The position numbers and the translations under genes are program-made. The notes below the pieces were generated by a model. The model was given only the letters and a program-made list of their open reading frames with translations. It was not told the DNA's origin and did not search any database. A stretch of 52,435 bases of DNA from CAZGMJ01 sp964526785 (lineage in GTDB: Bacteria; Planctomycetota; Phycisphaerae; Sedimentisphaerales; Anaerobacaceae): NCBI GenBank assembly GCA_964526785.1, contig CAZGMJ010000038.1, positions 1-52,435 of the forward strand. Reading direction: 5' to 3'. The number at the start of each line of letters is the position of its first letter. Within the stretch, counting starts at the first letter, position 1. Shown here piece by piece: positions 36,068-44,740 of this stretch.

Positions 36068-37348
36068 ATGGGGCCAATCATCATCTTGGACAAGTCCACA
36101 TTGCAGTCGCTTTCGGATGATGAGCGTCTCATGTTGAACAAATACTTCATCCTCAACATCCCGCCCGTCCTTGTTATGGAGATCTGGGGGGATTTGGCCA
36201 AACCGGACAAACCGGGAGCGATCTCAAAAGATCGGGTGCAGAACTTGGCAGCAAAATCACATCAAGGGACTTTTGCCATAAATGCACACTTCGCCCATCG
36301 TATCATTGCATCACTTCAAGGAGAGAATATCTCTATGCACAGAAAGATCATGCTTCCCGGAGGGAGAGCAAGCGTGACTGATTCTGGCAAGAAGGGCTTT
36401 ATCTTTGAAGAAACAGCCGAAGAAAGACAGATTAACAGATGGAAAGCAGGGGACTTTGAGCCAGATGAGAAGGACATTGCCGAGCAGTGGAGATATGCCA
36501 GCAAAGCAATAGACCTCGAAGGGCTTAAGACGAGATGGAGCAAGAAATTCAAATCGCTTGTCCAACTGAAAAGTCTGGATGATGTGGCTTCATACGTAGA
36601 TAGATACTTCGCAAATGAAGACTCCCATCTTGATTTCTTGATCCAACTGATCGAAGACTTCCGCATACCGCAAGAAGAAAGCTCAAAGATACTCTTAAGA
36701 TATGAACGTTCAAACAACATGCCTCTGAGTGCGTTTGCTCCGTACGCTTACTACTGCCTTCGTGTCCGAACTTTCTTCTTCTTTGCCTTGATGTATGATT
36801 TGGTGGGAACTCGTGCCACCAACATGATTGATTTGGAATACATGTATTACTTGCCCTTCTCTATGGCATTTTCTTCATCTGACAAGTTTCATCAAACGCT
36901 TGCTCCATACTTCATCAATGAAGAACAGCGGTTTGTTCTCGGGGCAGAACTAAAGGCCGACTTGAGTAGTCTCGCCAACGAGTGGGAAGCATCCTTTGAC
37001 AGGGATATGTCTCGTTGGGACAGAGAATACGGTAAGGGACCACCCGAAAACCCAGAATCCGTAGTGTACAGATTATGGAGAGAGCTTTTTCCGAACTGGA
37101 TCCCCGGTTCTCACGCCGAATCTGAAACTTCTGAATCAAGGACAGACAAAGGGCTTATCAAGATGCTTGACGAGATGAAGAATGCAAATGCCCTTGATGA
37201 TCCGGATATTACCTCCAGTGATTTAGACATCGATTTCATTGTTCGCCAACGAAGTGTCTATATCAGTGATCCCTGTCCTTGTGGAAGTGGAAAGCCATTC
37301 AAGGATTGTTGTTACGAGCGGGTAAAGGATCAGGAGAAGCCAGAGTGA
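36068..37348 (+). CDS. SEC-C motif protein, possible PIN-like N terminus, unknown function
   Basis: 426 aa. The C terminus SDPCPCGSGKPFKDCCYE is a textbook SEC-C zinc-binding motif as in SecA and many accessory proteins. The N terminus IIILDKSTLQSLSDDERLML followed by PPVLVMEIWGDL has the spacing of a PIN-like nuclease fold (early aspartate, then a glutamate on the next helix), though I cannot confirm the remaining acidic residues. The middle is helical with no recognised domain. AAAGGGGG precedes the ATG. The gene is visibly richer in A+T than its surroundings and uses different codons, which suggests horizontal transfer. It may be a toxin, nuclease or defence-type gene; that is a guess. Confidence 0.75.
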   Translation: MGPIIILDKSTLQSLSDDERLMLNKYFILNIPPVLVMEIWGDLAKPDKPGAISKDRVQNLAAKSHQGTFAINAHFAHRIIASLQGENISMHRKIMLPGGRASVTDSGKKGFIFEETAEERQINRWKAGDFEPDEKDIAEQWRYASKAIDLEGLKTRWSKKFKSLVQLKSLDDVASYVDRYFANEDSHLDFLIQLIEDFRIPQEESSKILLRYERSNNMPLSAFAPYAYYCLRVRTFFFFALMYDLVGTRATNMIDLEYMYYLPFSMAFSSSDKFHQTLAPYFINEEQRFVLGAELKADLSSLANEWEASFDRDMSRWDREYGKGPPENPESVVYRLWRELFPNWIPGSHAESETSESRTDKGLIKMLDEMKNANALDDPDITSSDLDIDFIVRQRSVYISDPCPCGSGKPFKDCCYERVKDQEKPE

Positions 37349-37373
37349 TACGTAGGTACCAATCAGCAGAGGC

Positions 37374-37502
37374 GAATTCCGGGGACACCTTACTTATTTC
37401 ATGATCGAATCGAGTATGGAGTCGCCCGGCTTACTTAACGGCCTCTATTGATGAGGCTTATGCCGAACTTGAAGATAAGGTCGTATGCCGCGACCTCCCG
37501 GC
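37374..37502. repeat. 129-nt direct repeat, copy 1
   Basis: Starts at GAATTCCGGGGACACC and ends at GACCTCCCGGC. It matches 38822-38949 almost base for base with one single-base length difference. The first about 60 bases contain an imperfect inverted repeat. See the second copy and the findings. Confidence 0.85.
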
Positions 37503-37555
37503 GCACAGGGCGGTACCAGAAACCATGTAATCATAGTTCGATTAGGAGAGACGAT

Positions 37556-38263
37556 ATGGCAAACCTGATACACATCTACCACAACAATCAGCAGGAAGGC
37601 CCCTACTCTCCTGAGCAACTGCGGGACATGATGGCGAGCGGGACAGTGACGCCTATCACGCTCGCGTGGAGAGAAGGCATGTCGGACTGGGCACCTTTGG
37701 AGACCATCATGTCGACTTTCCAGAGCACGATGGCACCGACTGCACCGTCCCCTCCGGCTCGCGCAGATGCCGTATCGCAGGCGAATGTCGCGTCTCCACC
37801 TGTTACGGCAACAGGCCCCAAGGGCGTGGGCGGCTGGTTGCTATTCTTCTGTGTCGGACTCACGATTCTCAGCCCTTTATTCTCGCTCGGGCAAATCTCG
37901 ATGAATTGGGAACAGGCCCAGCCCGCATTCGATCAATTCCCAACCTTGAAGACTGCCGTCATGTGGGAAAACGCGGGATCGATAGCTCTTGTCGTTTACG
38001 GGTTCATTGTTGGATGTATTATCTGGAGCGGTAATCCCAACGGGCGACGTATCGCCAAGAAGTTCCTTCTAATTCGATTCTTCGGCTTCATCGGGATTGA
38101 GTTTGTGGCCGTCGTAATCATGGGTGACATGCCATCCCAGGTTGTCACTTCCGTCATTGGTGCTGGCATCGGTGCTGTGTTCCGCGAAGGCCTCTGGTTC
38201 TTGATTTGGTGGCTGTACTTCAAGAAGTCCAAACGTGTTCGGAATACTTACGGAGCGATATGA
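37556..38263 (+). CDS. GYF_2-domain membrane protein with DUF2569-like four-helix region
   Basis: 235 aa. Residues 1-60 form a GYF_2 domain (IYHNNQQEGPYSPEQLRDMM, ITLAWREGMSDWAPLETI), a module that binds proline-rich peptides. A Pro/Ala linker follows, then about four membrane segments beginning with GVGGWLLFFCVGLTILSP, typical of DUF2569-type proteins. Start chosen for AGGAG nine bases upstream; a longer frame reaching back into the 129-nt repeat is not credible. Its stop overlaps the next gene by 4 bases, and that next protein ends in a polyproline tail, so the GYF domain may bind its partner's tail. Confidence 0.82.
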   Translation: MANLIHIYHNNQQEGPYSPEQLRDMMASGTVTPITLAWREGMSDWAPLETIMSTFQSTMAPTAPSPPARADAVSQANVASPPVTATGPKGVGGWLLFFCVGLTILSPLFSLGQISMNWEQAQPAFDQFPTLKTAVMWENAGSIALVVYGFIVGCIIWSGNPNGRRIAKKFLLIRFFGFIGIEFVAVVIMGDMPSQVVTSVIGAGIGAVFREGLWFLIWWLYFKKSKRVRNTYGAI

Positions 38264-38739
38264 TGGACAACTTTCCGCTACAAATGCTCCTTTTCGGTCT
38301 CGTTGACCGATTCATGGAACCATTTTGCTACGGATGCGCTGGGTTCGTGCTCAGCTATCGCCTCGCACGAACCTTTCCCTCCAAACTCGTCGCCATCGGC
38401 CTAACAGTCCTTTGCTTCTTGTGGATGGATGATGTTTGGCCTGCCCTCGGCAGCCGCTCAGCACAAATGGCCATGGCCTCCGAGAACCGTACTGTTGCTG
38501 ACATGTTTGCAGAGCGGCAACAAGTCGGCTGTGCCGAATTCAACAGCGGTGAACGATCTGGCCTGTGGGACATCTTCAAGCTCGATGCGTGGGATGTCGG
38601 CTCTGCGGTCTTGTTTGTTCCTCTTGCTTTCTTTGTTGGAGTCAAGTTGACGCGCCGGAGGCGACCCGAGGATCGATACGCGCAGGTTCCACCGCCGCCT
38701 CCAGTAAGCGGAAGCAGAGCGCCCCCGCCACCTGTCTGA
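38260..38739 (+). CDS. small membrane protein with proline-rich C-terminal tail
   Basis: 159 aa; no family recognised. About three hydrophobic segments: near residues 5-30, 35-60 and 115-135 (GSAVLFVPLAFFVGVKL). The C terminus is cytoplasmic by the positive-inside rule (KLTRRRRPED) and ends in PPPPPVSGSRAPPPPV, two proline runs of the type bound by GYF domains. ATGA overlap with the GYF/DUF2569 gene means coupled translation. The pair is enclosed by two copies of a 129-nt repeat. Confidence 0.7.
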   Translation: MMDNFPLQMLLFGLVDRFMEPFCYGCAGFVLSYRLARTFPSKLVAIGLTVLCFLWMDDVWPALGSRSAQMAMASENRTVADMFAERQQVGCAEFNSGERSGLWDIFKLDAWDVGSAVLFVPLAFFVGVKLTRRRRPEDRYAQVPPPPPVSGSRAPPPPV

Positions 38740-39077
38740 GTTCAGAATGATGGAGAAGATCAGAATCGAATAAGTGCATCCAGAGCTATAAAATGGGATG
38801 CGCGGATGCGGACCATTTTGGGAATTCCGGGGACGCCTTACTTATTTCATGATCGAATCGAGTAGGGTGTCCCCCGGCTTACTTAACGGCCTCTTTGACG
38901 AGGCTTACGCCGAACTTGAAGATAAGGTCGTATGCCACGACCTCCCGGCTGAGTCTCACAGGTAGACCGCTGGGCCAAGAGCGAAAGAATCGCCAGACAG
39001 ACCGCCGCAAGACGCGAACATGGGAAAGACCGACGACAGGGGGGGGCAAGGCGCATCAGAACATGGCCTTACGGCAA
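38740..39077. other. intergenic, second repeat copy plus tRNA 3' flank
   Basis: 338 bases holding the second repeat copy at 38822-38949. A short frame running from 38895 is just the repeat read through and carries a G-run near 39040; I do not regard it as a gene. Confidence 0.4.
38822..38949. repeat. 128-nt direct repeat, copy 2
   Basis: Second copy of the element at 37374. Here the internal inverted repeat is better kept: CCGGGGACGCC near the left end pairs with GGGTGTCCCCCGG about 25 bases further. Such AATTCCGGGGACACC-type ends often accompany IS200-like REP transposases, but no transposase frame is present. Confidence 0.85.
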
Positions 39078-39151
39078 TGGGCGGTACTGGACTTGAACCA
39101 GTGACCTCCTGCGTGTCGAGCAGGCGCTCTAGCCAACTGAGCTAACCGCCC
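39078..39151 (-). tRNA. tRNA-Val (anticodon GAC)
   Basis: 74 bases with a full cloverleaf: acceptor GGGCGGT with ACCGCCC, D arm GCTCAGTTGGCTAGAGC, anticodon stem CCTGC with GCAGG around loop TCGACAC, variable AGGTC, T arm ACTGG-TTCAAGT-CCAGT and discriminator A. The anticodon GAC reads valine GUC/GUU. Position 33 is C where nearly all tRNAs have U. No CCA is encoded. It has its own promoter and borders the accessory region, a usual place for integration. Confidence 0.88.
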
Positions 39152-39199
39152 CGAAAACCTGCGGTCGATAGTATGCCCGATTTCGACCACAAAGCAAGC

Positions 39200-39227
39200 A
39201 TTATCTTCGCCTGCCGAGGATTGTCAA
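39200..39227 (-). promoter_or_regulatory. promoter of tRNA-Val
   Basis: On the minus strand a perfect TTGACA, 16 bases, GATAAT, about 48 bases before the first base of the tRNA. It also places an independent transcription start downstream of the pilus operon end. Confidence 0.75.
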
Positions 39228-39351
39228 GGCCAATTCCCGCTCCTGCACCGCCGGATTCTGCCAAATAGCGCAGTCGAACCCGCCAACGCCGGCCCCAGGC
39301 GGCGATTCGGGATTCCCACAACGGCCCGCGCCCTCGCCTGCATGCCGGCGC

Positions 39352-39861
39352 CTAATTAAGGTTGCGCCGTACGACCGCCGCAGCCGCCACCTTCTGCTGA
39401 ACGCCTCCGCTGTTGACCGTCATCGAGATCTGCACACTTTTTACTGCAATGCGCCCCTCGTCATTCACGAAGGTATCCTTGGTGAAGACGGCATTAACAA
39501 CATTCTCACACAGGACATAATCATCGTCGGTGGCGTCATCGTTGGTCACCAGATAGAGCGTGCCGTCCGTGCTGTCATATCGATAGGTAATGTCTTCACC
39601 GCTGGCTATCTCCATCGTGCACTCGTTCGACGGCGCTTCGGCGTCGACGGTCTGAGCGGACCGCAACTGCGTGGTGATGCGCGACGCCGCCTGCCGCGCG
39701 TTGTTCACCGCCTTGAAAATGTCCTCGTTCGTGTTGTAGCTGATCACCGACGCATTGAACGCTATCGCCACCGCGGTCAGCAGAACCGCCGTGATGGTCA
39801 CCGCCAGCAGCGTCTCAATCAGCGTGAAAGCCGCACGCCTGCCTCTGCGTTTGGATAACAT
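39352..39861 (-). CDS. type IV pilin-like / type II secretion pseudopilin
   Basis: 169 aa. Short basic leader followed by AAFTLIETLLAVTITAVLL: prepilin peptidase cleavage site with the conserved glutamate at position 5 and the hydrophobic helix that anchors and assembles pseudopilins. The globular part has two cysteines (SNECTME, YVLCENV) and acidic loops (TNDDATDDDY), and may bind calcium. GGAGGG precedes the ATG. Last gene of the pilM-to-pilin operon; a minor pseudopilin of the GspI/J/K kind is the best guess. Confidence 0.85.
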   Translation of the reverse strand: MLSKRRGRRAAFTLIETLLAVTITAVLLTAVAIAFNASVISYNTNEDIFKAVNNARQAASRITTQLRSAQTVDAEAPSNECTMEIASGEDITYRYDSTDGTLYLVTNDDATDDDYVLCENVVNAVFTKDTFVNDEGRIAVKSVQISMTVNSGGVQQKVAAAAVVRRNLN

Positions 39862-39928
39862 TGTAACACCCTCCTTTGACCGCTCACGCTTCCCTGCAGC
39901 AGAACAATGGAAAAGAAACTGTCATTCT

Positions 39929-40405
39929 TCAATAGCGGGCGCGGACCCAGGCGGCCGAACAGACCAGCTTGCCGTTCAGATACGCCTGGACGGTAACGCG
40001 AACGAACTTGCTGTGATAATCGCTCACCACCGTCTCAAAATCCGACGCGCTGACGTTTTCAACCTGGACGGTCTGCGTGTACGCGCTGAAATCGTTCAAT
40101 GTGGTCCGGTCCCCGGCGACCGGCGGACAAAAGCTCGCGCCGTCGAAATCATCGACGTCGTCATAATCGTCCAAAGTCGCCTCTTCAGGGCCGAGCGTCA
40201 AACCCGGCGCATCCGGATCCACAACCGGCAGCGTCGCCGTCAGTTCGCGAATCTGTTCGATCAGAAACTCGCCTGTGGATAATTCGACCCCGAGCCCGTT
40301 GGCGCTGGTAAAGGCCGCGTTGGCGCCGACCAGCGCTGCCACCGCCAGACCCAGCAGAACAATCGCCACCAGGACCTCAATGAGTGTGAAGCCGCTCCTG
40401 TTCAT
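39929..40405 (-). CDS. type IV pilin-like / type II secretion pseudopilin
   Basis: 158 aa. MNRSGFTLIEVLVAIVLLG is a class III signal with glycine before the cleavage site and glutamate at +5. The middle is strongly acidic (EEATLDDYDDVDDFDGASFC), suited to calcium binding. Start at 40405 is supported by GGGGAGA; frames beginning at 40420 or 40450 lack one. Gap of 67 bases to the next pseudopilin. GspH/I-like minor pseudopilin by length; exact role not assignable. Confidence 0.87.
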   Translation of the reverse strand: MNRSGFTLIEVLVAIVLLGLAVAALVGANAAFTSANGLGVELSTGEFLIEQIRELTATLPVVDPDAPGLTLGPEEATLDDYDDVDDFDGASFCPPVAGDRTTLNDFSAYTQTVQVENVSASDFETVVSDYHSKFVRVTVQAYLNGKLVCSAAWVRARY

Positions 40406-40455
40406 ATCAATTCTCCCCATACCGCGCGTTTTCGCAACGAAGCATTGCACAACTT

Positions 40456-41667
40456 CTACTTACCCATGACGATACTGGACATCTTGAAGATCGGCAGAAT
40501 AATACTCATCGCAATGAAGCCGACCAGCACACCCATGCAGACGATCATAATCGGCTCGATCATGGATGTGACCGTCTTGATGACCGTCTTCAATTCCCGC
40601 GCGTAGTAGCTTGAGATGTCGCGCAGCACGTCGCCCATGGTGCCGGAATCCTCGCCGCTGCGTATCATCTGCACCACGCTGCTCGGCATCAGTTGGTACT
40701 GCACCAGGCTCGACGCAATCTTCTTGCCCTGCCGGACCTCTTCGTGGACCCCCAGCCACATTCGCTTGTACAATACATTGCCCGCGATCTGCGCCGTAAT
40801 GGAAAGCACGCTGAGGATCGGAACGCCCGCGCGCATCAGCACGCCCATCGTGTGCAGGCTCCGACTGATATACAGACTCCGGCACAATGTCCGAAGCAGC
40901 GGCAGCCTGAGTTTCGTCCGGTCCCACCACAATCTGCCCGGCTCGGTGCCGATGAAGTGCCAAAAGCCCCACGCGCATGCGGCCAGAGCCGGCAGGATGA
41001 AATACCAGTTGCCCCGAAGGAACGCGCTGCTGGCCATCAGCAGCTTCGTAGGCGTCGGAAGCAGATGCTCCTTGCCTTCGAATATCGCCGTGAATTTCGG
41101 CAGCACGAAGCACAGCAGAAAGACCGTCGTCGAGATCGCCATCGTCGCGATGATAATCGGATAGACCATCGCCCCCTTGACCTGAGATCGCGTTTCCGCC
41201 TCGGAGTCGAGATATTCGGCGAGCTTCTGGAGCATATCGCTCAGCGAGCCCGAAACTTCCGCCGCCGCGACCATGTTGATATACAGCTCGGTGAAGACGT
41301 TCGGATATTCGGCCAGGGCCTGCGAGAAGCTCTGCCCGCTCTCGATCCGTATCTTCAGATCCCGCACGACAACCTTGAATTTCTCATTGTGATGCTGATC
41401 CGCAATCGCTTCGAGCGAATCCTGCAGACTGATACCCGCCCGCACCATGACTGCGAGCTGGTTCGTAAAGTTGAGAATGTCTTTCCTGCTGGGACCGAAC
41501 TCCACTCGAAAACTGCGGAGCTTGTCCACCGCGCCCTGAGGCGTGGATGTCGCCGACGAAGACGTTGAATGCTTGTTTTGACTTGGCGATGGCTGCGCCT
41601 TTTTGCGGCGGGGTTGTTCCGCCACGGCCGCGCCGCCACCCTGTGATTGTGAGTTATTTTGGAACAT
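40456..41667 (-). CDS. GspF/PilC-family inner membrane platform protein
   Basis: 403 aa. A disordered Gln/Ser/Pro-rich head (1-50) precedes two T2SF domains: GPSRKDILNFTNQLAVMVRA with SLQDSLEAIADQH, then LLRTLCRSLYISRSLHTMGV with RAGVPILSVLSITAQI. Membrane helices lie at about 170-190, 220-240 and the C terminus (IEPIMIVCMGVLVGFIAMSI). In T4P and T2SS it is rotated by the ATPases and feeds pilins into the fibre. AGGAAA precedes the ATG. Twelve bases downstream of pilT. Confidence 0.93.
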   Translation of the reverse strand: MFQNNSQSQGGGAAVAEQPRRKKAQPSPSQNKHSTSSSATSTPQGAVDKLRSFRVEFGPSRKDILNFTNQLAVMVRAGISLQDSLEAIADQHHNEKFKVVVRDLKIRIESGQSFSQALAEYPNVFTELYINMVAAAEVSGSLSDMLQKLAEYLDSEAETRSQVKGAMVYPIIIATMAISTTVFLLCFVLPKFTAIFEGKEHLLPTPTKLLMASSAFLRGNWYFILPALAACAWGFWHFIGTEPGRLWWDRTKLRLPLLRTLCRSLYISRSLHTMGVLMRAGVPILSVLSITAQIAGNVLYKRMWLGVHEEVRQGKKIASSLVQYQLMPSSVVQMIRSGEDSGTMGDVLRDISSYYARELKTVIKTVTSMIEPIMIVCMGVLVGFIAMSIILPIFKMSSIVMGK

Positions 41668-41679
41668 GGGAACGTTTTC

Positions 41680-42798
41680 CTACTTTGAAGCGCCCACGGC
41701 TTGCGGTTTCTGTACAACATCGAATTCGTTCCGGGGAACAAGCAACTTCTCCATCTTGCCTGGATTGCTGGATCGCGTGATTGCTTCATCCCGGTCGACG
41801 AAGCCCTGCGAGTACATATCCGCGATGCTGTTGTCCAGGTTCTGCATTCCGAGCCTGCGAGAGGTCTCGATGATGTTCGATATCTCGTAGATGCGGTTCT
41901 CGCGAATACAGTTTCGGGCCGCCGACGTGCAAAGCAGTATCTCCGTGCACGGCACCATCCCGGGCTGATCGACTCGCCGAAACAGCGTCTGCGAAATAAC
42001 CGCCTGAAGCGTGTTGGCGAGCATCGCGCGAATCTGGTTCTGCTGTGCGGCCGGATAAATATCAATGATACGCTCGACCGTCTGCGCCGCGTTGATCGTG
42101 TGCAGCGTGCTGAAGACCAGGTGGCCCGTCTCCGCCGCGGTGATCGTAAAGCTCGTCGTTTCCAGGTCTCGCATTTCACCGACCATTATGATGTCGGGGT
42201 CCTGACGCAGGACGTGTTTGAGGCCGGATGCAAACGTCGTGCAGTCGAAGCCGACCTCGCGCTGCTCCACCATGCTCTTCTTGTTTTCAATGAGATACTC
42301 GATGGGATCCTCGAGCGTGATGATGCGCTTGCGATACTTGCGGTTGATCACATCGACCATCGCAGCCAGCGATGTACTCTTACCCGAACCCGTGTGGCCT
42401 GTCACGAGAACCAGACCTCGCGGCAGGTCCGTCAACTCCTTGACAATCGGCGGCAGATGCAGATCGTCGATCGAAAAGACCTGGTTGGGAATCACACGAA
42501 AAGAAATCGCGATGGTCTCTCGCTGGAAGTGTGCGTTGACACGGAAGCGGTGGCCGGCCTCGATGCTCGTCGAAAAGTCCAGGTCCTTCGTTTCCATGAA
42601 TGTCTCGAACCGATCCTGGCCGACCATGGAAATCACCATCTGCTTGGCGTCCTCGTTGGTAACCGGGTCCAGTTCCAGATTGATCAGTTCTGTGTTCTTC
42701 CGAAGCACGGGCGGCATGCCCACGTTAATGTGGATATCGCTCGCTTCTCTGTCGATGGCTGTCTGGAGTATGGCATTTATGTCTTGCATCTCTTGCAT
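41680..42798 (-). CDS. pilT: PilT-family retraction ATPase
   Basis: 372 aa. GHTGSGKS at 134-141 is Walker A; ITLEDPIEYLIENKKS the Asp box; LRQDPDIIMVGEMRDLET Walker B; GHLVFSTLHTINAAQTVERI the His box. The length and the DIHINVGMPPVLR N terminus are those of PilT/PilU, which retract type IV pili. The C-terminal helix is extended beyond the core. GAGGGA precedes the first of two close ATGs. Its presence argues that the cluster builds a retractable pilus, not only a secretion pseudopilus. Confidence 0.93.
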   Translation of the reverse strand: MQEMQDINAILQTAIDREASDIHINVGMPPVLRKNTELINLELDPVTNEDAKQMVISMVGQDRFETFMETKDLDFSTSIEAGHRFRVNAHFQRETIAISFRVIPNQVFSIDDLHLPPIVKELTDLPRGLVLVTGHTGSGKSTSLAAMVDVINRKYRKRIITLEDPIEYLIENKKSMVEQREVGFDCTTFASGLKHVLRQDPDIIMVGEMRDLETTSFTITAAETGHLVFSTLHTINAAQTVERIIDIYPAAQQNQIRAMLANTLQAVISQTLFRRVDQPGMVPCTEILLCTSAARNCIRENRIYEISNIIETSRRLGMQNLDNSIADMYSQGFVDRDEAITRSSNPGKMEKLLVPRNEFDVVQKPQAVGASK

Positions 42799-42844
42799 CT
42801 CTTGCGTCCCTCTAAATGTTTGTGCCGCGTGCCTGCTCGCGCGA

Positions 42845-44740
42845 TCAACCGGTGTTTTCTACAAATTCCTCATCCTCGGTCCTGCCGTATACTTCGGTTA
42901 CTCGCAGAACTTCCTCGATCGTGGTCAGTCCCTCCTGTACTTTCAACATGCCGTCCTCGAAGAGACTGCGCTGGCCGCTCCTCTGGAACGCGCGTCGCAT
43001 GTTGGTCATGGAGGAGTCTTGATTGATCATGTCCCGAAACCGATCGTCGACCACGAGCATTTCATATATACCCACGCGACCCGAATACCCGGAACCTCGA
43101 CATGCGTCGCAGCCGGCGCCGTGACAAATGCGGTCGGTATTGATGCCCGCTCGCTCCACGTATTTCGTCAACTGACTCGGCAACTCGTACGATTCCTTGC
43201 ATTTGTCGCAGATCTTGCGAACCAGACGCTGAGCCAGTACCGAGTTGAGAGAGGCTGCGATCAGGTAGGCGTCGATACCGATGTTCACGAGTCTTGTGAT
43301 ACTGCTGGCCGCGTCGTTGGTGTGCAGCGTGGAGAGAACCAGATGGCCTGTCAGGGCGGCCTGCACCGCAATCCGGGCGGTCTCGCTGTCGCGAATCTCG
43401 CCCACCATGATCACGTCCGGGTCCTGACGCAGCAGCGACCTGAGGCTGGCCGCGAACGTTAGTCCGATCCGGTCGTTGATCTGCACCTGGTTGCAGAAGT
43501 CCAGTTCATACTCGACCGGGTCTTCCACCGTCGAAACATTGAGCGTTTCCGAATCCATCTGGCACAGAGCCGTGTAAAGCGTGGTGCTTTTACCCGAACC
43601 CGTCGGGCCCGTCACCAGCATGATGCCGTGCGGCAGGGCGATCTGTTCCACGAACGTCCCCTGTATGTCCGGCGACATGCCCAGATGCTCCAGACCGCGA
43701 AGTACGGAATTGCTGTCGAGAACGCGGATAACGACCTTCTCGCCCTGGCTCGTCGGAAGTGTGGAAACGCGAAGGTCCACTTCTCTGCCTCCGACGATGA
43801 CCGAGATCTTGCCGTCCTGCGGAAGACGCCGCTCCGAAATATCCAGATTCGCCATGATCTTGATACGCGAGACAATGGCCGGATGCATCTTTATCGGAGA
43901 CTGCATCATCTCGAACAACACGCCGTCAATTCGGCACCGCGTCTTCATGATCTTGGCCTTGGGTTCGATATGAATATCGCTGGCGCCCTCGCGTATGGCG
44001 TTGCTTATCGCGTAGTTGACGAACTTGATCACCGGAGACTGGCCGGCCATACGCTCCAGGTCTTCCGATTCCTCTTCGTCTTCCTGCACCACCTCGACAT
44101 CCGTCATATCGCTTATGATCTCGTCGAGGCTGTAATCGACTCGGTCTTCTTCCTTGAAGGCCTCGCATATCTGTTCGATCGCCTCCTGGCTGCATGCCAC
44201 CGCCTTGACGTCCATGTCCGTCTGGCGCTTCGCATCTTCGATGGCGAAGATGTTTGCCGGTTCGCTGGTGGCGACGATCAGCGTACCGTCCTCGATGGCC
44301 ACCGGACAGACCGAACTGCGCTTGATGAAATCGAGTTCGAGTTTCTCGAAAACCTCCTGCTCGACCTCGTGCGGTTCGATGTGCCGGAATTCCAGGCCGT
44401 AGATCCTCGCCTTGGCCATCAGGATATCGTCCTCGTCCACCACGCCGTCCTTCTGCAGCAGTGCCGCTACGTCGGAAGCTGGTTTCGAACGTTGCTGCTG
44501 GCGAAGGCGCCCATATTGCTGATGGTCGATTTTACCCGTCTCCAGCAACACGTCGGCGATATCGTACGTATGCGATTCCTGCGTGGTGCGCTCCGGCGAA
44601 TAGAGGTCGCTTAAACCCTGTACCGGTTCTTCATCGCCCCAACAAGTCTCGGCTGCGTCTTCATTCTGCGACAGATGCCGCAGGCCGTTCTCCGGGTTGT
44701 ATGCACCGGACTGCTTTTTGGATGCAAATGGTAGTTTCAT
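42845..44740 (-). CDS. GspE/PilB-family assembly ATPase
   Basis: 631 aa. An N-terminal MshEN-like region (about 60-210; DIADVLLETGKIDHQQYGRL, KLELDFIKRSSVCPVAIEDG) is followed by the motor: Walker A GPTGSGKSTT (about 377-386), VEDPVEYELDF, RQDPDVIMVGEIRDSETARI, LSTLHTNDAASSITRLVNIG and the zinc-binding pairs CDKC and CDAC (about 511-549), typical of extension ATPases. It drives addition of pilins to the fibre. Start overlaps the stop of the preceding PilP-like gene (ATGA). The N-terminal domain might bind cyclic di-GMP, as in MshE. Confidence 0.94.
   Translation of the reverse strand: MKLPFASKKQSGAYNPENGLRHLSQNEDAAETCWGDEEPVQGLSDLYSPERTTQESHTYDIADVLLETGKIDHQQYGRLRQQQRSKPASDVAALLQKDGVVDEDDILMAKARIYGLEFRHIEPHEVEQEVFEKLELDFIKRSSVCPVAIEDGTLIVATSEPANIFAIEDAKRQTDMDVKAVACSQEAIEQICEAFKEEDRVDYSLDEIISDMTDVEVVQEDEEESEDLERMAGQSPVIKFVNYAISNAIREGASDIHIEPKAKIMKTRCRIDGVLFEMMQSPIKMHPAIVSRIKIMANLDISERRLPQDGKISVIVGGREVDLRVSTLPTSQGEKVVIRVLDSNSVLRGLEHLGMSPDIQGTFVEQIALPHGIMLVTGPTGSGKSTTLYTALCQMDSETLNVSTVEDPVEYELDFCNQVQINDRIGLTFAASLRSLLRQDPDVIMVGEIRDSETARIAVQAALTGHLVLSTLHTNDAASSITRLVNIGIDAYLIAASLNSVLAQRLVRKICDKCKESYELPSQLTKYVERAGINTDRICHGAGCDACRGSGYSGRVGIYEMLVVDDRFRDMINQDSSMTNMRRAFQRSGQRSLFEDGMLKVQEGLTTIEEVLRVTEVYGRTEDEEFVENTG

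Noticed and set aside
37374..38949. Complete insertion sequence
   Set aside because: Repeats are present, but there is no transposase frame between or beside them.
41701..43026. 441-codon plus-strand frame opposite pilT, and a similar one at 42218-43462
   Set aside because: Both overlap unmistakable PilT and GspE ATPase genes on the other strand and read as Arg/His-rich shadow sequence.
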